Notes: generated from the sequence alone by a model not told the origin. A stretch of DNA of 64,000 nucleotides from Candidatus Hydrogenedentota bacterium (GCA_013359265.1 JABWCD010000003.1:62001-126000), one strand, 5' to 3'; numbered from the stretch's first letter, positions 8,882 through 18,572 are shown. Made by a program: numbers and translations.

Positions 8882-9298
8882 TTATCGCGTTCGCTTGCGC
8901 GGTTTCTTGTTTGCATGGTGCTGCTGTTGTTGATCAAGTAAGTCTCGAAAGCCCGCGAGTTCTTCCGGGGTGAATTCGTGCGTATCAACGAGCGCGCTCA
9001 GCAGCGGGCTGGCCGCGCCGTCGCAGACCTGTTCCGCCAAGTCCTTCAGTCGCGATGCAAGGAGACGGGAGCGGCTCACAGCGGGGGCGTATCGGTGCGC
9101 AAGGCCCTCCGGGTTCCGCTTCACCGCGCCCTTTGTGACAAGGCGGTTCAGCAAGGTTTGGACGGTGGTATATGCCCAGTCCTGTCTTTGGGATGCGAGC
9201 GTATCGCACACCTCTCGGACCGTAAGCGGCGACAAATTCCAAAGGACCTTGAGTACAGTCAGTTCCGCGGGGCTGATGGCGGTTGATGTCTTGGCCAC
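8882..9298 (-). CDS. BlaI/MecI/CopY family transcriptional repressor
   Basis: A 138-residue winged-helix repressor: AELTVLKVLWNLSPLTVREV, then WAYTTVQTLLNRLVTKGAVK, the recognition helix region that is the family hallmark, followed by the C-terminal dimerisation part. It should bind the palindrome just upstream of its own start and be inactivated by the M56 protein downstream. The start is GTG at 9298, with AGGAG 7 bp upstream lying inside the operator arm, so repressor binding would also cover the ribosome-binding site region of the gene. The C-terminus has a His/Gln-rich and basic tail (QQQQHH, KKPRKRTR). The partner gene starts 204 bp further on. Confidence 0.92.
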   Translation of the reverse strand: MAKTSTAISPAELTVLKVLWNLSPLTVREVCDTLASQRQDWAYTTVQTLLNRLVTKGAVKRNPEGLAHRYAPAVSRSRLLASRLKDLAEQVCDGAASPLLSALVDTHEFTPEELAGFRDLLDQQQQHHANKKPRKRTR

Positions 9299-9304
9299 GA
9301 GAGT

Positions 9305-9347
9305 TCTCCTACGTCGTGTAGTAGAGTCTACTACAGAACGTAGGAGA
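9305..9347 (-). promoter_or_regulatory. Nested palindromic operator of the BlaI-like repressor
   Basis: A perfect 19-bp palindrome TGTAGTAGAGTCTACTACA at 9317-9335 fits the TACTACA/TGTAGTA half-sites of BlaI/MecI operators. It is enclosed by a second perfect pair of arms, TCTCCTACGT at 9305-9314 and ACGTAGGAGA at 9338-9347, giving a 43-bp nested palindrome. The lower-coordinate arm provides the AGGAG ribosome-binding site of the repressor gene. Confidence 0.85.
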
Positions 9348-9517
9348 TGTCAAGTGGCTGACGCGGGTTTACGGCGGCCCGAATCCCATCCGCGCGGTCC
9401 GTGGTATGGAATTCTATTGTCCGGAGTGCAACGGCGTGGGACAAAGGATGGAGGGTTTACTCGGAGTACAAGCGCTCTGCGAAGCAGGAAACACTTTTTC
9501 CGATGGCCTCGCTGTCG

Positions 9518-12500
9518 TTAAGGCGCTGCCGCGAGTGCGTCCTTGCAGAGTTTGATGTATTCCTTCTGCTTGTCGGAGTTGTCCGCGCCGCCGGCGCCTT
9601 CGGTCCAGGCGGCACGAGCGTCATCGGACCTGCCGAGGGCGGCGAGGGCTTTGCCTTTCCAGTAGAGCGCCTCGCTTTCCTCCGGTTTGGCGGACCGGCC
9701 GACGCCGAGGTTGTCGGGGTAGGTCAACGCCGCCGTGAAGTCGTCGAGCGCCCCCTGGTGTTCGCCGGCCTCGAGGCGGACTTTGCCGCGCTCGATGTGC
9801 GCGGCGTGGAACGCCCGCCACGACGCTGTGTTCAGTTCCCAATTCGAGAAGTTCGCCTGTTCGAGCAACGCGATGGCATCGTCGTAGCGTTTCTCGTCGT
9901 TATACGCGTTGGCGAGCAGCACGGTAATGTCGCCGCGGCGGGGATGGTCGAGCGGCATGCCTTCGATAAGCGCGATTGCCTCCGGGCGCTTATTGTCGGC
10001 GATGAGAATACTCGCCGCGTCGCAGTAGAGCGTCTGGTCCGACGGCCACGCCGTGATGGCTTTGGCGAAAAAGTCCGCCGCTTTCTGCAGGTTGTTCTCC
10101 TTTTTCCACGCGTGCATTCCGAGATTTCGGAACGGCACGCTATAGGGGTTGCTGGTCTCGGTGGCCGTTTGCCAGTGTTTGACCGCCCCTTCGAGATCGC
10201 CGAGATGCGCCAGCAAATTGCCCAGCGAAAGGTGCGCGTTCGCGTTGTCCGGATCGACCGAAATGGCGTATTCGTAAATGTCCCTGTGGCTCGGCTTGGC
10301 GGAGAAAGCGTAATGCGGAATTTGCACCTCTCCCCGATCGAGATAGTCCTTGGCCTTCGCGTCGTTGTTCGTCATATGGGCAAGCCATGCGAGCGTGTAC
10401 CACGGGCCCGCGCGCAGGCGCGTGTCGGGAAACTCACCGTGGTAAATCACGCCGGTCGGGTTGGGCACCGGTTCTCCGTAGAACGTGCTCACCATGTCGT
10501 ACGCCTCCGCGTGGAGTCCTGCATCAATCAAAAAGTGCGTGACATGAGAAACGTCCGCGTCCGGGTGACCGGATTTTCTCTTCACGTAATCGCAGAACGT
10601 GTCTAGCGCGCGCCGGTCGCCGAGGCCCACGATGGCGCGCGGAATGAAGTCCAACGGATCCGCGCCCGTTCGCACTGCCGCGCGCAGGTTCGCGTCCTTT
10701 CGGTTGCCTGTTGCGTAGAGCGCGGTGATCAGATGGTTGTTCGCCATCGCGTCGCCGGGATCAGCGGCCACGGCCGCCTGAAACTCGCGCACCGCCTCGG
10801 CGTAGCGGCGCTCGCGCATGAACGCCCGGCCCGCGAGGTCATGGCCCAACAGTTTATGGTCGAGCGTTCCAACGACCTTGTACGCGGCATCGACGGGATG
10901 CATCGCGCGCTGCTCGGCGGGCAACTCGAGCAGGGCGAGGCCGAGGTAATACCACGCCATGCCCTTGCCCGGGTCGCGCTCGGCCGCCTTCGTCGCGCGC
11001 TCGGCGGCCTGCGCATAATTGCCGCGGCAATAGTCGAGCCGCGCGAGCGCCACGAGCGCATCGCTGTATCCCGGATCGAGCGCCAGCGCCTTTTCATACG
11101 CTTCCCGCGCGGGCCCGGGTTCGATGCGCTCCTCGTGCCCGACGCCCTGTATGTACAGTTCCTCGACCGTCGGCTCCGCGCCGCTCGCTGCAGGCGGCGG
11201 CGGCGCCGTGCGCGGCGGAATCTCGAGCGGCGACGTGTACCGTGCAAGTTCTTCGCCGTCCGCCGTGCGCACTTCGATCGTTGCGGCGCCGCTTTTCCCG
11301 GCGGGTGAGTGCAACACGACGGGCGTATAGGGTGAAAGGTCCACGGTCTGGACCGTTGGAGTGCTGCCGCTGCGAATGCTGCAAATCGCGCCGGGATAAA
11401 CGCCGGTGCCGATCATGCGCACTTCCAGCGTACCGGCGCCTGACTCCGGCCACCTGGTTTGAATGGCCACGTCCTTCGTCGCGTACTCGAATCCGTCGCC
11501 GAGTCCGTGCACGGGATACCACCACTCCCGCCACGCAATCTTTTGGCGCGGCCCCAGGAGGCCGTAGTCCGCCTGCGTCTGCAGCGGCCCGCTCTGCACT
11601 TCGATGTACTGGCTGCCGTCGTCGTGGAGCGCGCGCTGGCTTGCGATGCCGTCGCCGGACTGGCCCCAGGTCCAGGCCTTCTTGCCGGTGATCACGCGGT
11701 GGTCGCCGAACTGCACGATCCCGCGATCGTCGTCCACGTCATACGCGCCGAAGAAGTCGAATGCGCATTGGTACGCGAACACGGAGGACGGCTTGTCGTA
11801 GTTTTTGAGCCACGTGATGTCCTTGCCCTCGTGAATGGGCCACGAGAAAAATTGTTTTCCGTCGTGGTCCTGACCGAGCGTCATCGGATAAATGAACCGC
11901 GTTCCGGGCTTGCACGGAAACGCCGTACAGTTCCAGAAGTAATAGCTGTGCACGCCGTCGGTGGGATTGTAGATGGCGATTTCCTCATCGAGGTACGCCT
12001 TGTCCGGGTACAGGGTGAGTACAACGTCCCATTTCGTGTAAAAGTTCGACTCGATGTTGCCGATAATGAGCGACGCCGAGCCGTCCTTGTTCTCGCGCGA
12101 GGTGACGTTGACCGGCGAAAAGCTGGTGACGGTATGGCCCTGCGGTCCGCGGTTCCATTCGATGCCGCCGGAAATCCACGCGCCGCGCATCGCGATGAGG
12201 CCGGGCTTGATCACCGTGTTCGTGTGGAACATCTCGTGGTTTGTAGTCTTGTCGAACACGGAGTGGATGCGCCCGCCGAGTTGCGGCAGGCAGGTCACCT
12301 TGAGAAACTCGTTTTCGACAAACACGGCGCGGTACTCGCGATCGACGCGCTCGTCGCCCAGATCGTCCTGCATCGTGTACGGATGAATGATGACGCCTTC
12401 GATGTCGTAGAAGTGCGGATTAAAATCGCTGCTGTAGATCAAATACGTCGGCAGCGTAATCGTGCCTTCCCACGCGCGCGCGGGCCCGGCTTCTGCCTGA

Positions 12501-12544
12501 AAGACCGCCAACACTGCGAGCCCTAACGTGACGACGCGTCGCAT
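9518..12544 (-). CDS. Exported DUF5107 protein with C-terminal TPR repeats
   Basis: A 1008-residue protein with a signal peptide (MRRVVTLGLAVLAVFQAEAG). Residues about 25-330 match DUF5107, a beta-rich domain related to galactose-mutarotase-like folds and found in proteins of glycan metabolism; features include FLKVTCLPQLGGRIHSVFDK and the aromatic-rich YYFWNCTAFP. From about residue 450 onward there are many TPR-like helices, for example EKALALDPGYSDALVALARL and AVAADPGDAMANN. AGGAGG 7 bp upstream of the ATG at 12544 supports the start. It is transcribed alone, divergently from the DJ-1 gene. A role in polysaccharide handling in the periplasm is inferred from the domain only. Confidence 0.85.
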   Translation of the reverse strand: MRRVVTLGLAVLAVFQAEAGPARAWEGTITLPTYLIYSSDFNPHFYDIEGVIIHPYTMQDDLGDERVDREYRAVFVENEFLKVTCLPQLGGRIHSVFDKTTNHEMFHTNTVIKPGLIAMRGAWISGGIEWNRGPQGHTVTSFSPVNVTSRENKDGSASLIIGNIESNFYTKWDVVLTLYPDKAYLDEEIAIYNPTDGVHSYYFWNCTAFPCKPGTRFIYPMTLGQDHDGKQFFSWPIHEGKDITWLKNYDKPSSVFAYQCAFDFFGAYDVDDDRGIVQFGDHRVITGKKAWTWGQSGDGIASQRALHDDGSQYIEVQSGPLQTQADYGLLGPRQKIAWREWWYPVHGLGDGFEYATKDVAIQTRWPESGAGTLEVRMIGTGVYPGAICSIRSGSTPTVQTVDLSPYTPVVLHSPAGKSGAATIEVRTADGEELARYTSPLEIPPRTAPPPPAASGAEPTVEELYIQGVGHEERIEPGPAREAYEKALALDPGYSDALVALARLDYCRGNYAQAAERATKAAERDPGKGMAWYYLGLALLELPAEQRAMHPVDAAYKVVGTLDHKLLGHDLAGRAFMRERRYAEAVREFQAAVAADPGDAMANNHLITALYATGNRKDANLRAAVRTGADPLDFIPRAIVGLGDRRALDTFCDYVKRKSGHPDADVSHVTHFLIDAGLHAEAYDMVSTFYGEPVPNPTGVIYHGEFPDTRLRAGPWYTLAWLAHMTNNDAKAKDYLDRGEVQIPHYAFSAKPSHRDIYEYAISVDPDNANAHLSLGNLLAHLGDLEGAVKHWQTATETSNPYSVPFRNLGMHAWKKENNLQKAADFFAKAITAWPSDQTLYCDAASILIADNKRPEAIALIEGMPLDHPRRGDITVLLANAYNDEKRYDDAIALLEQANFSNWELNTASWRAFHAAHIERGKVRLEAGEHQGALDDFTAALTYPDNLGVGRSAKPEESEALYWKGKALAALGRSDDARAAWTEGAGGADNSDKQKEYIKLCKDALAAAP

Positions 12545-12687
12545 GGAGCCACCTCCTGTTCCGGGGGATGCGCTCCATTATGCCGACGCACCGCGCGAAT
12601 TGCGACACGCGGACCCGCGCGGTATCATCGTGACTCGGCTGCAAGGTGCGCGCAACGGAACCGTAATTCGTGGAAGGGTCTGCGCAT

Positions 12688-13275
12688 ATGGGCTATACGT
12701 TCGGCATCGTGTTGTTCGACAACGCGGAAGAACTCGATTGGGCGGGGCCGTGGGAAGTGCTCGCAGCCGCCGCACAGATGAACCACGAAGACAAGGTCGT
12801 CACGATCGCGCAGCACGACCGGCCCATTACGTGCGCAAAAGGGTTGCGTGTGCTCGCCGATCATACGTTCGAGAACGCACCCAAGCTCGACGTCGTCCTT
12901 GTGCCCGGCGGGCAGGGTACGCGCACCGAAGTGAACAACCCCGCACTCATCGAGTGGCTCCAGCGCGTCGGCGCGGAGTGCAAGTGGGTCACGAGCGTGT
13001 GTACGGGCGCGCTCATACTCCACGGCGCGGGCTTCGCGAAGGGCAAGCGCGTGACAACGTACTGGGGGTTCGTCGACCAACTCCGCGCGCGCGGCGACGT
13101 GACCGTGCTCGAGAACATGCGCTACGTGCAGGACGGAAACCTCGTCACTGCGGCTGGCGTTTCCGCGGGAATCGATATGGCGCTGTGGTTGCTGGGCCAA
13201 ATCCACGGCCCCGAGTTCGCGCGCCGTGTGCAGCAGTATATCGAGTATTATCCGCAACCGCCCTACGAAGAGTGA
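12688..13275 (+). CDS. DJ-1/PfpI superfamily protein (isocyanide hydratase-like)
   Basis: A 195-residue class I glutamine amidotransferase-like protein. AEELDWAGPWEVLAAA near the start is the LDxxGPxEV motif of the isonitrile hydratase/InhA branch, and TSVCTGALILHGAG holds the nucleophilic Cys in the nucleophile elbow. Unlike the AraC-type relatives it lacks a C-terminal HTH, so it is an enzyme-like stand-alone domain. The ATG at 12688 is taken as start because of the GGAAGGG about 9 bp upstream; GTG at 12670 is possible. The substrate is not known; members include isocyanide hydratases, chaperones and proteases. Confidence 0.87.
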   Translation: MGYTFGIVLFDNAEELDWAGPWEVLAAAAQMNHEDKVVTIAQHDRPITCAKGLRVLADHTFENAPKLDVVLVPGGQGTRTEVNNPALIEWLQRVGAECKWVTSVCTGALILHGAGFAKGKRVTTYWGFVDQLRARGDVTVLENMRYVQDGNLVTAAGVSAGIDMALWLLGQIHGPEFARRVQQYIEYYPQPPYEE

Positions 13276-13318
13276 GGCCGGATCGACCGCGACCGCGCCG
13301 AACCGTATACTCGTGCGC

Positions 13319-14695
13319 ATGGGTGGGGAGCCAAATCCGGCGCATGATCGCAGCCGCGCGCAAACCAGGGGCGGCGCGTTGCTGTACTTCGATCTCGCCG
13401 CGTTCATTGCGGCCATCGTGCTCGCCCTGGTCATTCGGTTTGGTCCGTCCGTCCCGCCGGAACATCAGATTCCGTACCTGTACTTCTGGCCCCTGCTCGC
13501 CGTGTGGCGCGTGTTTTGCGCGGGCGCGTTCGATCTCTACAACTTTCGCCGGCGATTGACCCTGAGCGATTTCGGGTTTAACGCGTGCGGCGCGGCCGTA
13601 GTCGCAGTGCTGGGCGGATACGTGCTCCTCTCGACCGTGCAGTTGTATTACTTGCCGGACACGAAGCTTTCCCGCGTCGCCGCGGGGATCGATATGGCGT
13701 TGCTCGCGGCATGGTTCACGTTGTCGCGTTGGTTCGTCCTGGTGTGGCGGCGTGCAAAGGGCCGTCGCGTGCGGCTGCTTGTGCTCGGGCCGGAGGAGTC
13801 GCACGCGGAGATCGCCGACGAGATTCGCGCCCACGCGCCGAAGATGCTCGAAGTGGCGACAGCCAACGGCGGTACTGTCCTGTCGTATGCCGAGCGGCTC
13901 GCGGGCGCGATTGCGGAAAGGCCCATCGATCAAATCATTCTCGCCGACGTAAATCTGCCGCAGGCCGAACTCAACGCGCTGCTGGCGCAATGCGATCGCA
14001 CCAACGCCGACGTGTTCCTGTTCCCCGGGATTGATATGTCCATCATGGCAAGCGCGCGCGTGTGCAGCATCGCGGGACTGCCCCTCGTGCCGCTGCGCCC
14101 AACGATCCTTACCAGCGTGTACGGTCCTGTGAAGCGAATCGCCGATGTCGTTGTGTCCATGTCGCTGCTCGTCGCCGGCGCGCCGATCGCCGCGCTCGTA
14201 GCGCTGCTCATACGCGCGGAATCGCGCGGGCCGGTGCTCTTCGCGCAGGACCGTGCGGGCCTTGGCCGCCGCCTGTTTCGCCTCTACAAGTTCCGCACGA
14301 TGATCGCCGACGCCGAATCGCAAACGGGCCCGGTGCTCTCGCGCGAAGGCGACCCGCGCGTGACGCGCGTCGGTACGTTCCTGCGCAAGTACCGCATCGA
14401 CGAATGGCCGCAACTGTGGAACGTCTTGATTGGCGACATGAGCCTTGTGGGGCCTCGGCCGGAACGCCCGGAGTTTATCGACCGTTTCATCGCGGAGAAC
14501 CCGCTGTACGAGCGGCGGTTCCTGGTGAAGCCGGGCCTCACCGGCCTTGCGCAAATTCATGGAAGGTATGACAGCGACTACGCGCATAAGCTTCGGTACG
14601 ATTTGATCTACATCAATTCCGTATCGGCGATTACCGACGCGCACATTCTGTTGGCGACCGCGAAGACGATTCTTACGGCGCACGGTGCGCGGTAG
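13319..14695 (+). CDS. Polyprenyl-phosphate hexose-1-phosphate transferase (WcaJ/WbaP-like sugar transferase)
   Basis: Transfers a sugar phosphate from a nucleotide sugar to undecaprenyl phosphate to start exopolysaccharide or O-antigen assembly at the inner membrane. The first half has four to five hydrophobic segments (for example [25 protein letters not shown]) and a CoA-binding-like linker. The last 200 residues are the bacterial sugar transferase domain: [18 protein letters not shown] membrane helix, [40 protein letters not shown] and [10 protein letters not shown]. The ATG at 13319 starts after the stop of the DJ-1 gene (13275); a longer frame from 13226 would overlap that gene. Length 458 residues is normal for the family. 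Confidence 0.93.
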   Translation: MGGEPNPAHDRSRAQTRGGALLYFDLAAFIAAIVLALVIRFGPSVPPEHQIPYLYFWPLLAVWRVFCAGAFDLYNFRRRLTLSDFGFNACGAAVVAVLGGYVLLSTVQLYYLPDTKLSRVAAGIDMALLAAWFTLSRWFVLVWRRAKGRRVRLLVLGPEESHAEIADEIRAHAPKMLEVATANGGTVLSYAERLAGAIAERPIDQIILADVNLPQAELNALLAQCDRTNADVFLFPGIDMSIMASARVCSIAGLPLVPLRPTILTSVYGPVKRIADVVVSMSLLVAGAPIAALVALLIRAESRGPVLFAQDRAGLGRRLFRLYKFRTMIADAESQTGPVLSREGDPRVTRVGTFLRKYRIDEWPQLWNVLIGDMSLVGPRPERPEFIDRFIAENPLYERRFLVKPGLTGLAQIHGRYDSDYAHKLRYDLIYINSVSAITDAHILLATAKTILTAHGAR

Positions 14696-14703
14696 CCGGG
14701 ACC

Positions 14704-15387
14704 TTAGGCGGTTGTTCGCTCAGCGGCCACTTTTTGCTTGAACGAGTGCAGCGCCTCGCCCAGGCGTCCGTTGCCCTTAAAGATGCTCGAGGTGCCGAGC
14801 ACGAAGACGTTTGCACCGGCGTTGGCGAGTTGAGCGGCGTTGCGGACGTTAATGTTGCCGTCCACTTCGATCGCGACGGCCCGTTCGCGGTAGTTGATGT
14901 TTTCACGCAGGATGCGCACACGCTCGAATGAATTCGGAATGATCTTCTGTCCCGCGTAACCGGGATCGACGGTCATCACGAGAACGCGGTCGATGTGGTC
15001 GAACAGGAAATCCAGTTTTGTCAGTGGCGTCGCAGGGTTCAGCGCTATGCCGGGCGATGCCCCTGCGCCGCGAATTTGCGCGAGCGTGCGGTGCGCATGG
15101 ATGCAGGTCTCGACGTGGACCGTCACGGTGTTGCACCCGGCCTCGACGAACCGATCGATGTAGTCCTCCGGTTTCGCGATCATCAGGTGGGCATGGCACG
15201 GCAATCCGCACACACGCCGCGCCGCCTTGATGAAATCGAAGCCAAGCGTGAAATTCGGCACGAACTGGCCGTCCATGATGTCGAAGTGCAGCTCGTCGCA
15301 TCCCGCCTGTTCGAGTTCGCGCAAGTCGTCTTCGAGCCGCGCGAGGTTCGCGCACATGACGGATGCAGCGTATTTCAATGTAGTCAC
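14704..15387 (-). CDS. rpe: Ribulose-phosphate 3-epimerase
   Basis: Interconverts ribulose-5-phosphate and xylulose-5-phosphate in the pentose phosphate pathway. TIM-barrel motifs are intact: HFDIMDGQFVPNFTLG (metal-binding His and catalytic Asp), CHAHLMI, VMTVDPGYAGQKII (second catalytic Asp) and EVDGNI near the phosphate site (VLGTSSIF). GTG at 15387 is the start. It lies 58 bp downstream of the ribokinase gene on the same strand, so the two probably form a pentose-utilisation operon. A relative, allulose-6-phosphate epimerase, cannot be excluded by sequence reading alone. Confidence 0.9.
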   Translation of the reverse strand: MTTLKYAASVMCANLARLEDDLRELEQAGCDELHFDIMDGQFVPNFTLGFDFIKAARRVCGLPCHAHLMIAKPEDYIDRFVEAGCNTVTVHVETCIHAHRTLAQIRGAGASPGIALNPATPLTKLDFLFDHIDRVLVMTVDPGYAGQKIIPNSFERVRILRENINYRERAVAIEVDGNINVRNAAQLANAGANVFVLGTSSIFKGNGRLGEALHSFKQKVAAERTTA

Positions 15388-15445
15388 AATAATCTCTTTC
15401 CGTTTGACCTATCGGACAAGTCTGACCTGCTGGACCTCGCTGGCG

Positions 15446-16372
15446 CTAAACTTCCTTACTCTTTAGAAATTTCTCGACCGAGTCCCGCGTGGGCATGGCC
15501 GGTTGGGCCCCGGCGGTGAGCGTCGCCAACGCGCCCGCGGCGTTTGCGTAGCGCACCGCTTCGGACGCCGATCTCGCGCCCCACTGTAACGCGAGCGCCG
15601 CGGTGAACGCGTCGCCCGCTGCGACAGTGTCGACGGGCTTCACATTAAAGGCGGGCACATGGAACCACTCGTCCACGCTCATGTACAACGCGCCGCCGCC
15701 GCCCATTTTCACGACGACTTCGCGCGCGCCCTGTTCGATCAGGTTCGCCGCGGCCTGCCGCGCGGTCTCGACGGACGTGACGGCGATGCCCGTCATTGCC
15801 TCCGCTTCGGTTTCGTTCGGCGAGACGATGCGCGCAAGCTCGATGAGCTTTGCCGGCACCTGCTGCGCAGGCCCCGCGTCGAGCACGGTCAACACGCCCG
15901 CCTCGCGCGCGGCAACAAGGACCGCCTCGACGGTATCGAGCGGAATCTCGAGTTGCAGCAACACGGCGTCGAACTCGCGCAGGTCGCTCTCGAACCGGTT
16001 GACGTCGCCGGGCGAAACGCCGTTGTTGGCTGCGGGCGTGACGACGATCGCATTCTCGCCGTTGTCCGCCACGAAGATGACCGCGGTGCCGGTCGGTTCG
16101 GTCGCATGTTGCGTGAGGTAGCGAAGGCTGATGCCTTCCCTCGACAAGCTCTGCCGCTGCATCTCGCCGAACGCATCCTTACCGACACATCCGGCGAAAT
16201 ACGTCTCCGCGCCAAGGCGCGCGGCGGCGACAGCCTGGTTCGCACCCTTGCCTCCCGTGAACGTGGCGAACGAATGGCCAATGATGGATTCGCCCGGCCG
16301 CGGAATGCGCGGCACGCGCGTCACCAGATCGATGTTCGCGCTGCCAACTACCAAGACGCGCGGACTGTTCAA
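15446..16372 (-). CDS. rbsK: Ribokinase
   Basis: Phosphorylates ribose to ribose-5-phosphate. PfkB-family motifs are complete: GSANIDLVTRVPRIPRPGES, then FTGGKGANQAVAAARLGA (family signature 1), and DTVAAGDAFTAALALQWG (signature 2, with the catalytic Asp). Length of 308 residues matches ribokinases. The start is TTG at 16372; no ATG is available in frame nearby. Upstream is the divergent PIN-domain gene, 61 bp away. With rpe it would feed ribose into the pentose phosphate pathway. Other sugar-kinase specificity is possible. Confidence 0.9.
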   Translation of the reverse strand: MNSPRVLVVGSANIDLVTRVPRIPRPGESIIGHSFATFTGGKGANQAVAAARLGAETYFAGCVGKDAFGEMQRQSLSREGISLRYLTQHATEPTGTAVIFVADNGENAIVVTPAANNGVSPGDVNRFESDLREFDAVLLQLEIPLDTVEAVLVAAREAGVLTVLDAGPAQQVPAKLIELARIVSPNETEAEAMTGIAVTSVETARQAAANLIEQGAREVVVKMGGGGALYMSVDEWFHVPAFNVKPVDTVAAGDAFTAALALQWGARSASEAVRYANAAGALATLTAGAQPAMPTRDSVEKFLKSKEV

Positions 16373-16433
16373 TACATGCCTCCGAATGCAACCACGCCAA
16401 TCATCATGCCGGAGAATCTGATATCATCGCGAC

Positions 16434-16913
16434 ATGGCCGTTTCAGTGTATATCGAGACATCGGTCGTCAGCTACTTCGTGGCGCGGCCAAGTCGAGACC
16501 TTGTGATAGCGGCTTACCAAAGGGCAACCCAAGAACTTTGGCCGAGATTGCTGGCAGACTACACAACCTACATCTCTGCCCTGGTCTACGACGAGTCTTC
16601 CAAGGGAGACCCAGAACTGGCGCAACAACGACTGACCGCGATCGCACCGTTTCCAATGCTCGAAGTTGATGATACGGCCCGCTCTCTCGCACAAGTCCTC
16701 ATGGATGGAAGCGCGATGCCGGCGCGGTTTCCCGAAGACGCATTGCACATCGCGGTCTGCGCGGTCAGTGGTGTTCAGATTCTGTTGACATGGAACTTCA
16801 CACACCTTAATAATCCGTTTACGCGGCTCAAAATCCGCAAGCTCGTCAATTCAGCAGGTTATGTCTGCCCAGAAGTCTGTTCTCCAAACGAGTTACTGGA
16901 GTTGGAACCATGA
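16434..16913 (+). CDS. PIN-domain protein, probable VapC-like toxin
   Basis: A 159-residue PIN-domain protein: VYIETSVVSYFVARPSRD with the first acidic residue (Glu in place of the usual Asp), a mid-chain acidic cluster (YDESSKGD), ARFPEDALHIAVCAVSGVQI with the catalytic-type Asp, and LLTWNFTHLNN. This E-type PIN subgroup is common in planctomycete and cyanobacterial genomes. It overlaps by 4 bp (ATGA) with the next small gene, the layout of a toxin-antitoxin operon, though here toxin is first. RNase action is inferred. Confidence 0.85.
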   Translation: MAVSVYIETSVVSYFVARPSRDLVIAAYQRATQELWPRLLADYTTYISALVYDESSKGDPELAQQRLTAIAPFPMLEVDDTARSLAQVLMDGSAMPARFPEDALHIAVCAVSGVQILLTWNFTHLNNPFTRLKIRKLVNSAGYVCPEVCSPNELLELEP

Positions 16914-17110
16914 AGGACCCAATCGTTGAAGAAGTGCGAAAGCACCGCATGGAACATACGTTGAAGTTTGGTGGCGACTTAAGAGCAATCTGCGAAGATC
17001 TGCGCCGGATTCAGAAGGCGTCCGGACATAAGGTAGTGCGATTGCGGGCGCGTCGTGTTTCGGATCAGCAAGAATTGAAGCCAAAGAGAAAGAAGGATTC
17101 CAGCCGTTAG
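16910..17110 (+). CDS. Small partner of the PIN-domain protein, probable antitoxin
   Basis: A 66-residue charged protein, MKDPIVEEVRKHRMEHTLKF, then GGDLRAICEDLRRIQKASGH and KVVRLRARR. This form (M-K-D-P-I-V-E-E-V-R, followed by a helical segment and KVV) recurs beside E-type PIN proteins. It overlaps the toxin gene by 4 bp. A helical, basic C-terminus could bind DNA or the toxin; this is inference. It ends 6 bp before the end of the convergent FAD oxidoreductase gene. Confidence 0.8.
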   Translation: MKDPIVEEVRKHRMEHTLKFGGDLRAICEDLRRIQKASGHKVVRLRARRVSDQQELKPKRKKDSSR

Positions 17111-17115
17111 CATCG

Positions 17116-18546
17116 CTACGCCTCGTGCGCAACCGCCGATAGTCCCGCTTCGGTGATTTGGGCCTCTTCCTGATAGCTTTCGTAATCGGTGTTGATTTCC
17201 CACAGGTTGTGGTGCGTACCGGCGACGATATTCTCGGCGGCAAGGATTCCCATGTAGATGCTGTGGTCCTGGTTATTGTATTTGAACGCTCCGTAGCGGC
17301 CGATCGCCTGGAGCCCTTTGATCGAGGATAGATACTCTTCGACGGGCTTCAACTTTTCTTTATATCCACGTTCGTATACCGGGTAGCAGCGTTTGATGCG
17401 GTGGACGTGGCCATCGAGGATCGCCGCGTCGCGAATTAGTCCCGTGCGGCGGATTTCGTCCTTCCCACGCGCGATCAACTGTTCGTCCGACTCGCTCCAC
17501 AGCGCATCGTCGTCGTTCGCCCAAAGCTCCATCACGAGAATCGTTGTGCGCGATTCGCCGTAAAGACTTGGCAGCCAGTTGCGAAAGTTTGTGATGCGCC
17601 CCGTCAACATGTCGTCGGAGTGAATGTACAACCACTGGTCCGGAAAGAGGTCGACCGCATCGACATTTAGATACACGAGAATAGTATTGCGGAATTTCAG
17701 CGACGACGCCGCGCCGCGTACCGCATCGGGGACATCCGGCAGGCGGGTAACGAGCAATGAAATCGGCATGGAGGAAACGATCTGATCGTAGCTGCGGACG
17801 CCGCCGTCCGGAAACTCGAGCGCACATGCACGTCCGTCTTTGGTGAGCACGCGCTGCACCGGCGAGTTGAGGAACACTTGTCCGCCGTGACCGCGCACGA
17901 AGTCCGCCATGCGCCGATACACCATGCCGGTGCCTTCGACGGGATAGGCGAACTGGTCCACCAGCGTTTTGTGCTGGTTGCCTCTACCCGCGAAGAACGC
18001 GTTTTTAACCGCCTCGAACAGGCTCAGTTTCTTGATGCGCTGTGCGGCAAAATCGGCATCGATCTCCTGGCAAGAAATTCCCCAGAGTTTTTCGCTGTAC
18101 GTCTTAAAGAAAATCTCGAACAGGCGGCGGCCAAAGCGGTTTACTACCCAATTCTCGAACGTGCCGTTCTGCTCGATTGGCGATAACCTGTTCGCGATGT
18201 AGCTGAACCCGCAGCGCGCCGCCTCGATAGGCCCGACGCGTGACAACACGTCGAAGGGCTTGAGCGGGTAGTAGAAAAACCTGCCGCGATAATAGATGCG
18301 TGTCAGCCGGTTCACCATTCGGTAGTCGCGTCCGACCACTTCGAGCCACAGTTCGTTGATGCGGCGGTGGCTGCTGAAAAAGCGGTGCGGCCCAAGGTCC
18401 ACGGTCTGGTCCCACAACCGAAACGATCGCGCGAGACCGCCGACGGTATCGCTCGCTTCGTAGACGTGGACCTCGACGCCTTTCTTCGCGAGTTCGTATG
18501 CCGCGGTAATCCCCGCCGGGCCCGCGCCAATAACTGCTACCTGCAC
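17116..18546 (-). CDS. FAD-dependent amine-oxidase/UDP-galactopyranose-mutase-like protein
   Basis: A 476-residue flavoprotein. It begins with a Rossmann dinucleotide-binding motif VAVIGAGPAGITAAYELAKK, followed by VYEASDTVGGLARSF, the GG-motif of FAD oxidases, and DLGPHRFFSSHRRINELW. Near the C-terminus the segment RYGAFKYNNQDHSIYMGILA covers the FAD again. Such proteins (protoporphyrinogen-oxidase/UDP-galactopyranose-mutase-like) are often found in polysaccharide loci; the reaction here is not known. The ATG at 18546 is the first start in frame. A UDP-galactopyranose mutase or a phytoene-desaturase-like role are both possible. Confidence 0.82.
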   Translation of the reverse strand: MQVAVIGAGPAGITAAYELAKKGVEVHVYEASDTVGGLARSFRLWDQTVDLGPHRFFSSHRRINELWLEVVGRDYRMVNRLTRIYYRGRFFYYPLKPFDVLSRVGPIEAARCGFSYIANRLSPIEQNGTFENWVVNRFGRRLFEIFFKTYSEKLWGISCQEIDADFAAQRIKKLSLFEAVKNAFFAGRGNQHKTLVDQFAYPVEGTGMVYRRMADFVRGHGGQVFLNSPVQRVLTKDGRACALEFPDGGVRSYDQIVSSMPISLLVTRLPDVPDAVRGAASSLKFRNTILVYLNVDAVDLFPDQWLYIHSDDMLTGRITNFRNWLPSLYGESRTTILVMELWANDDDALWSESDEQLIARGKDEIRRTGLIRDAAILDGHVHRIKRCYPVYERGYKEKLKPVEEYLSSIKGLQAIGRYGAFKYNNQDHSIYMGILAAENIVAGTHHNLWEINTDYESYQEEAQITEAGLSAVAHEA

Positions 18547-18572
18547 TGATTTTCCTTTAAGCCGGAAAGCGT

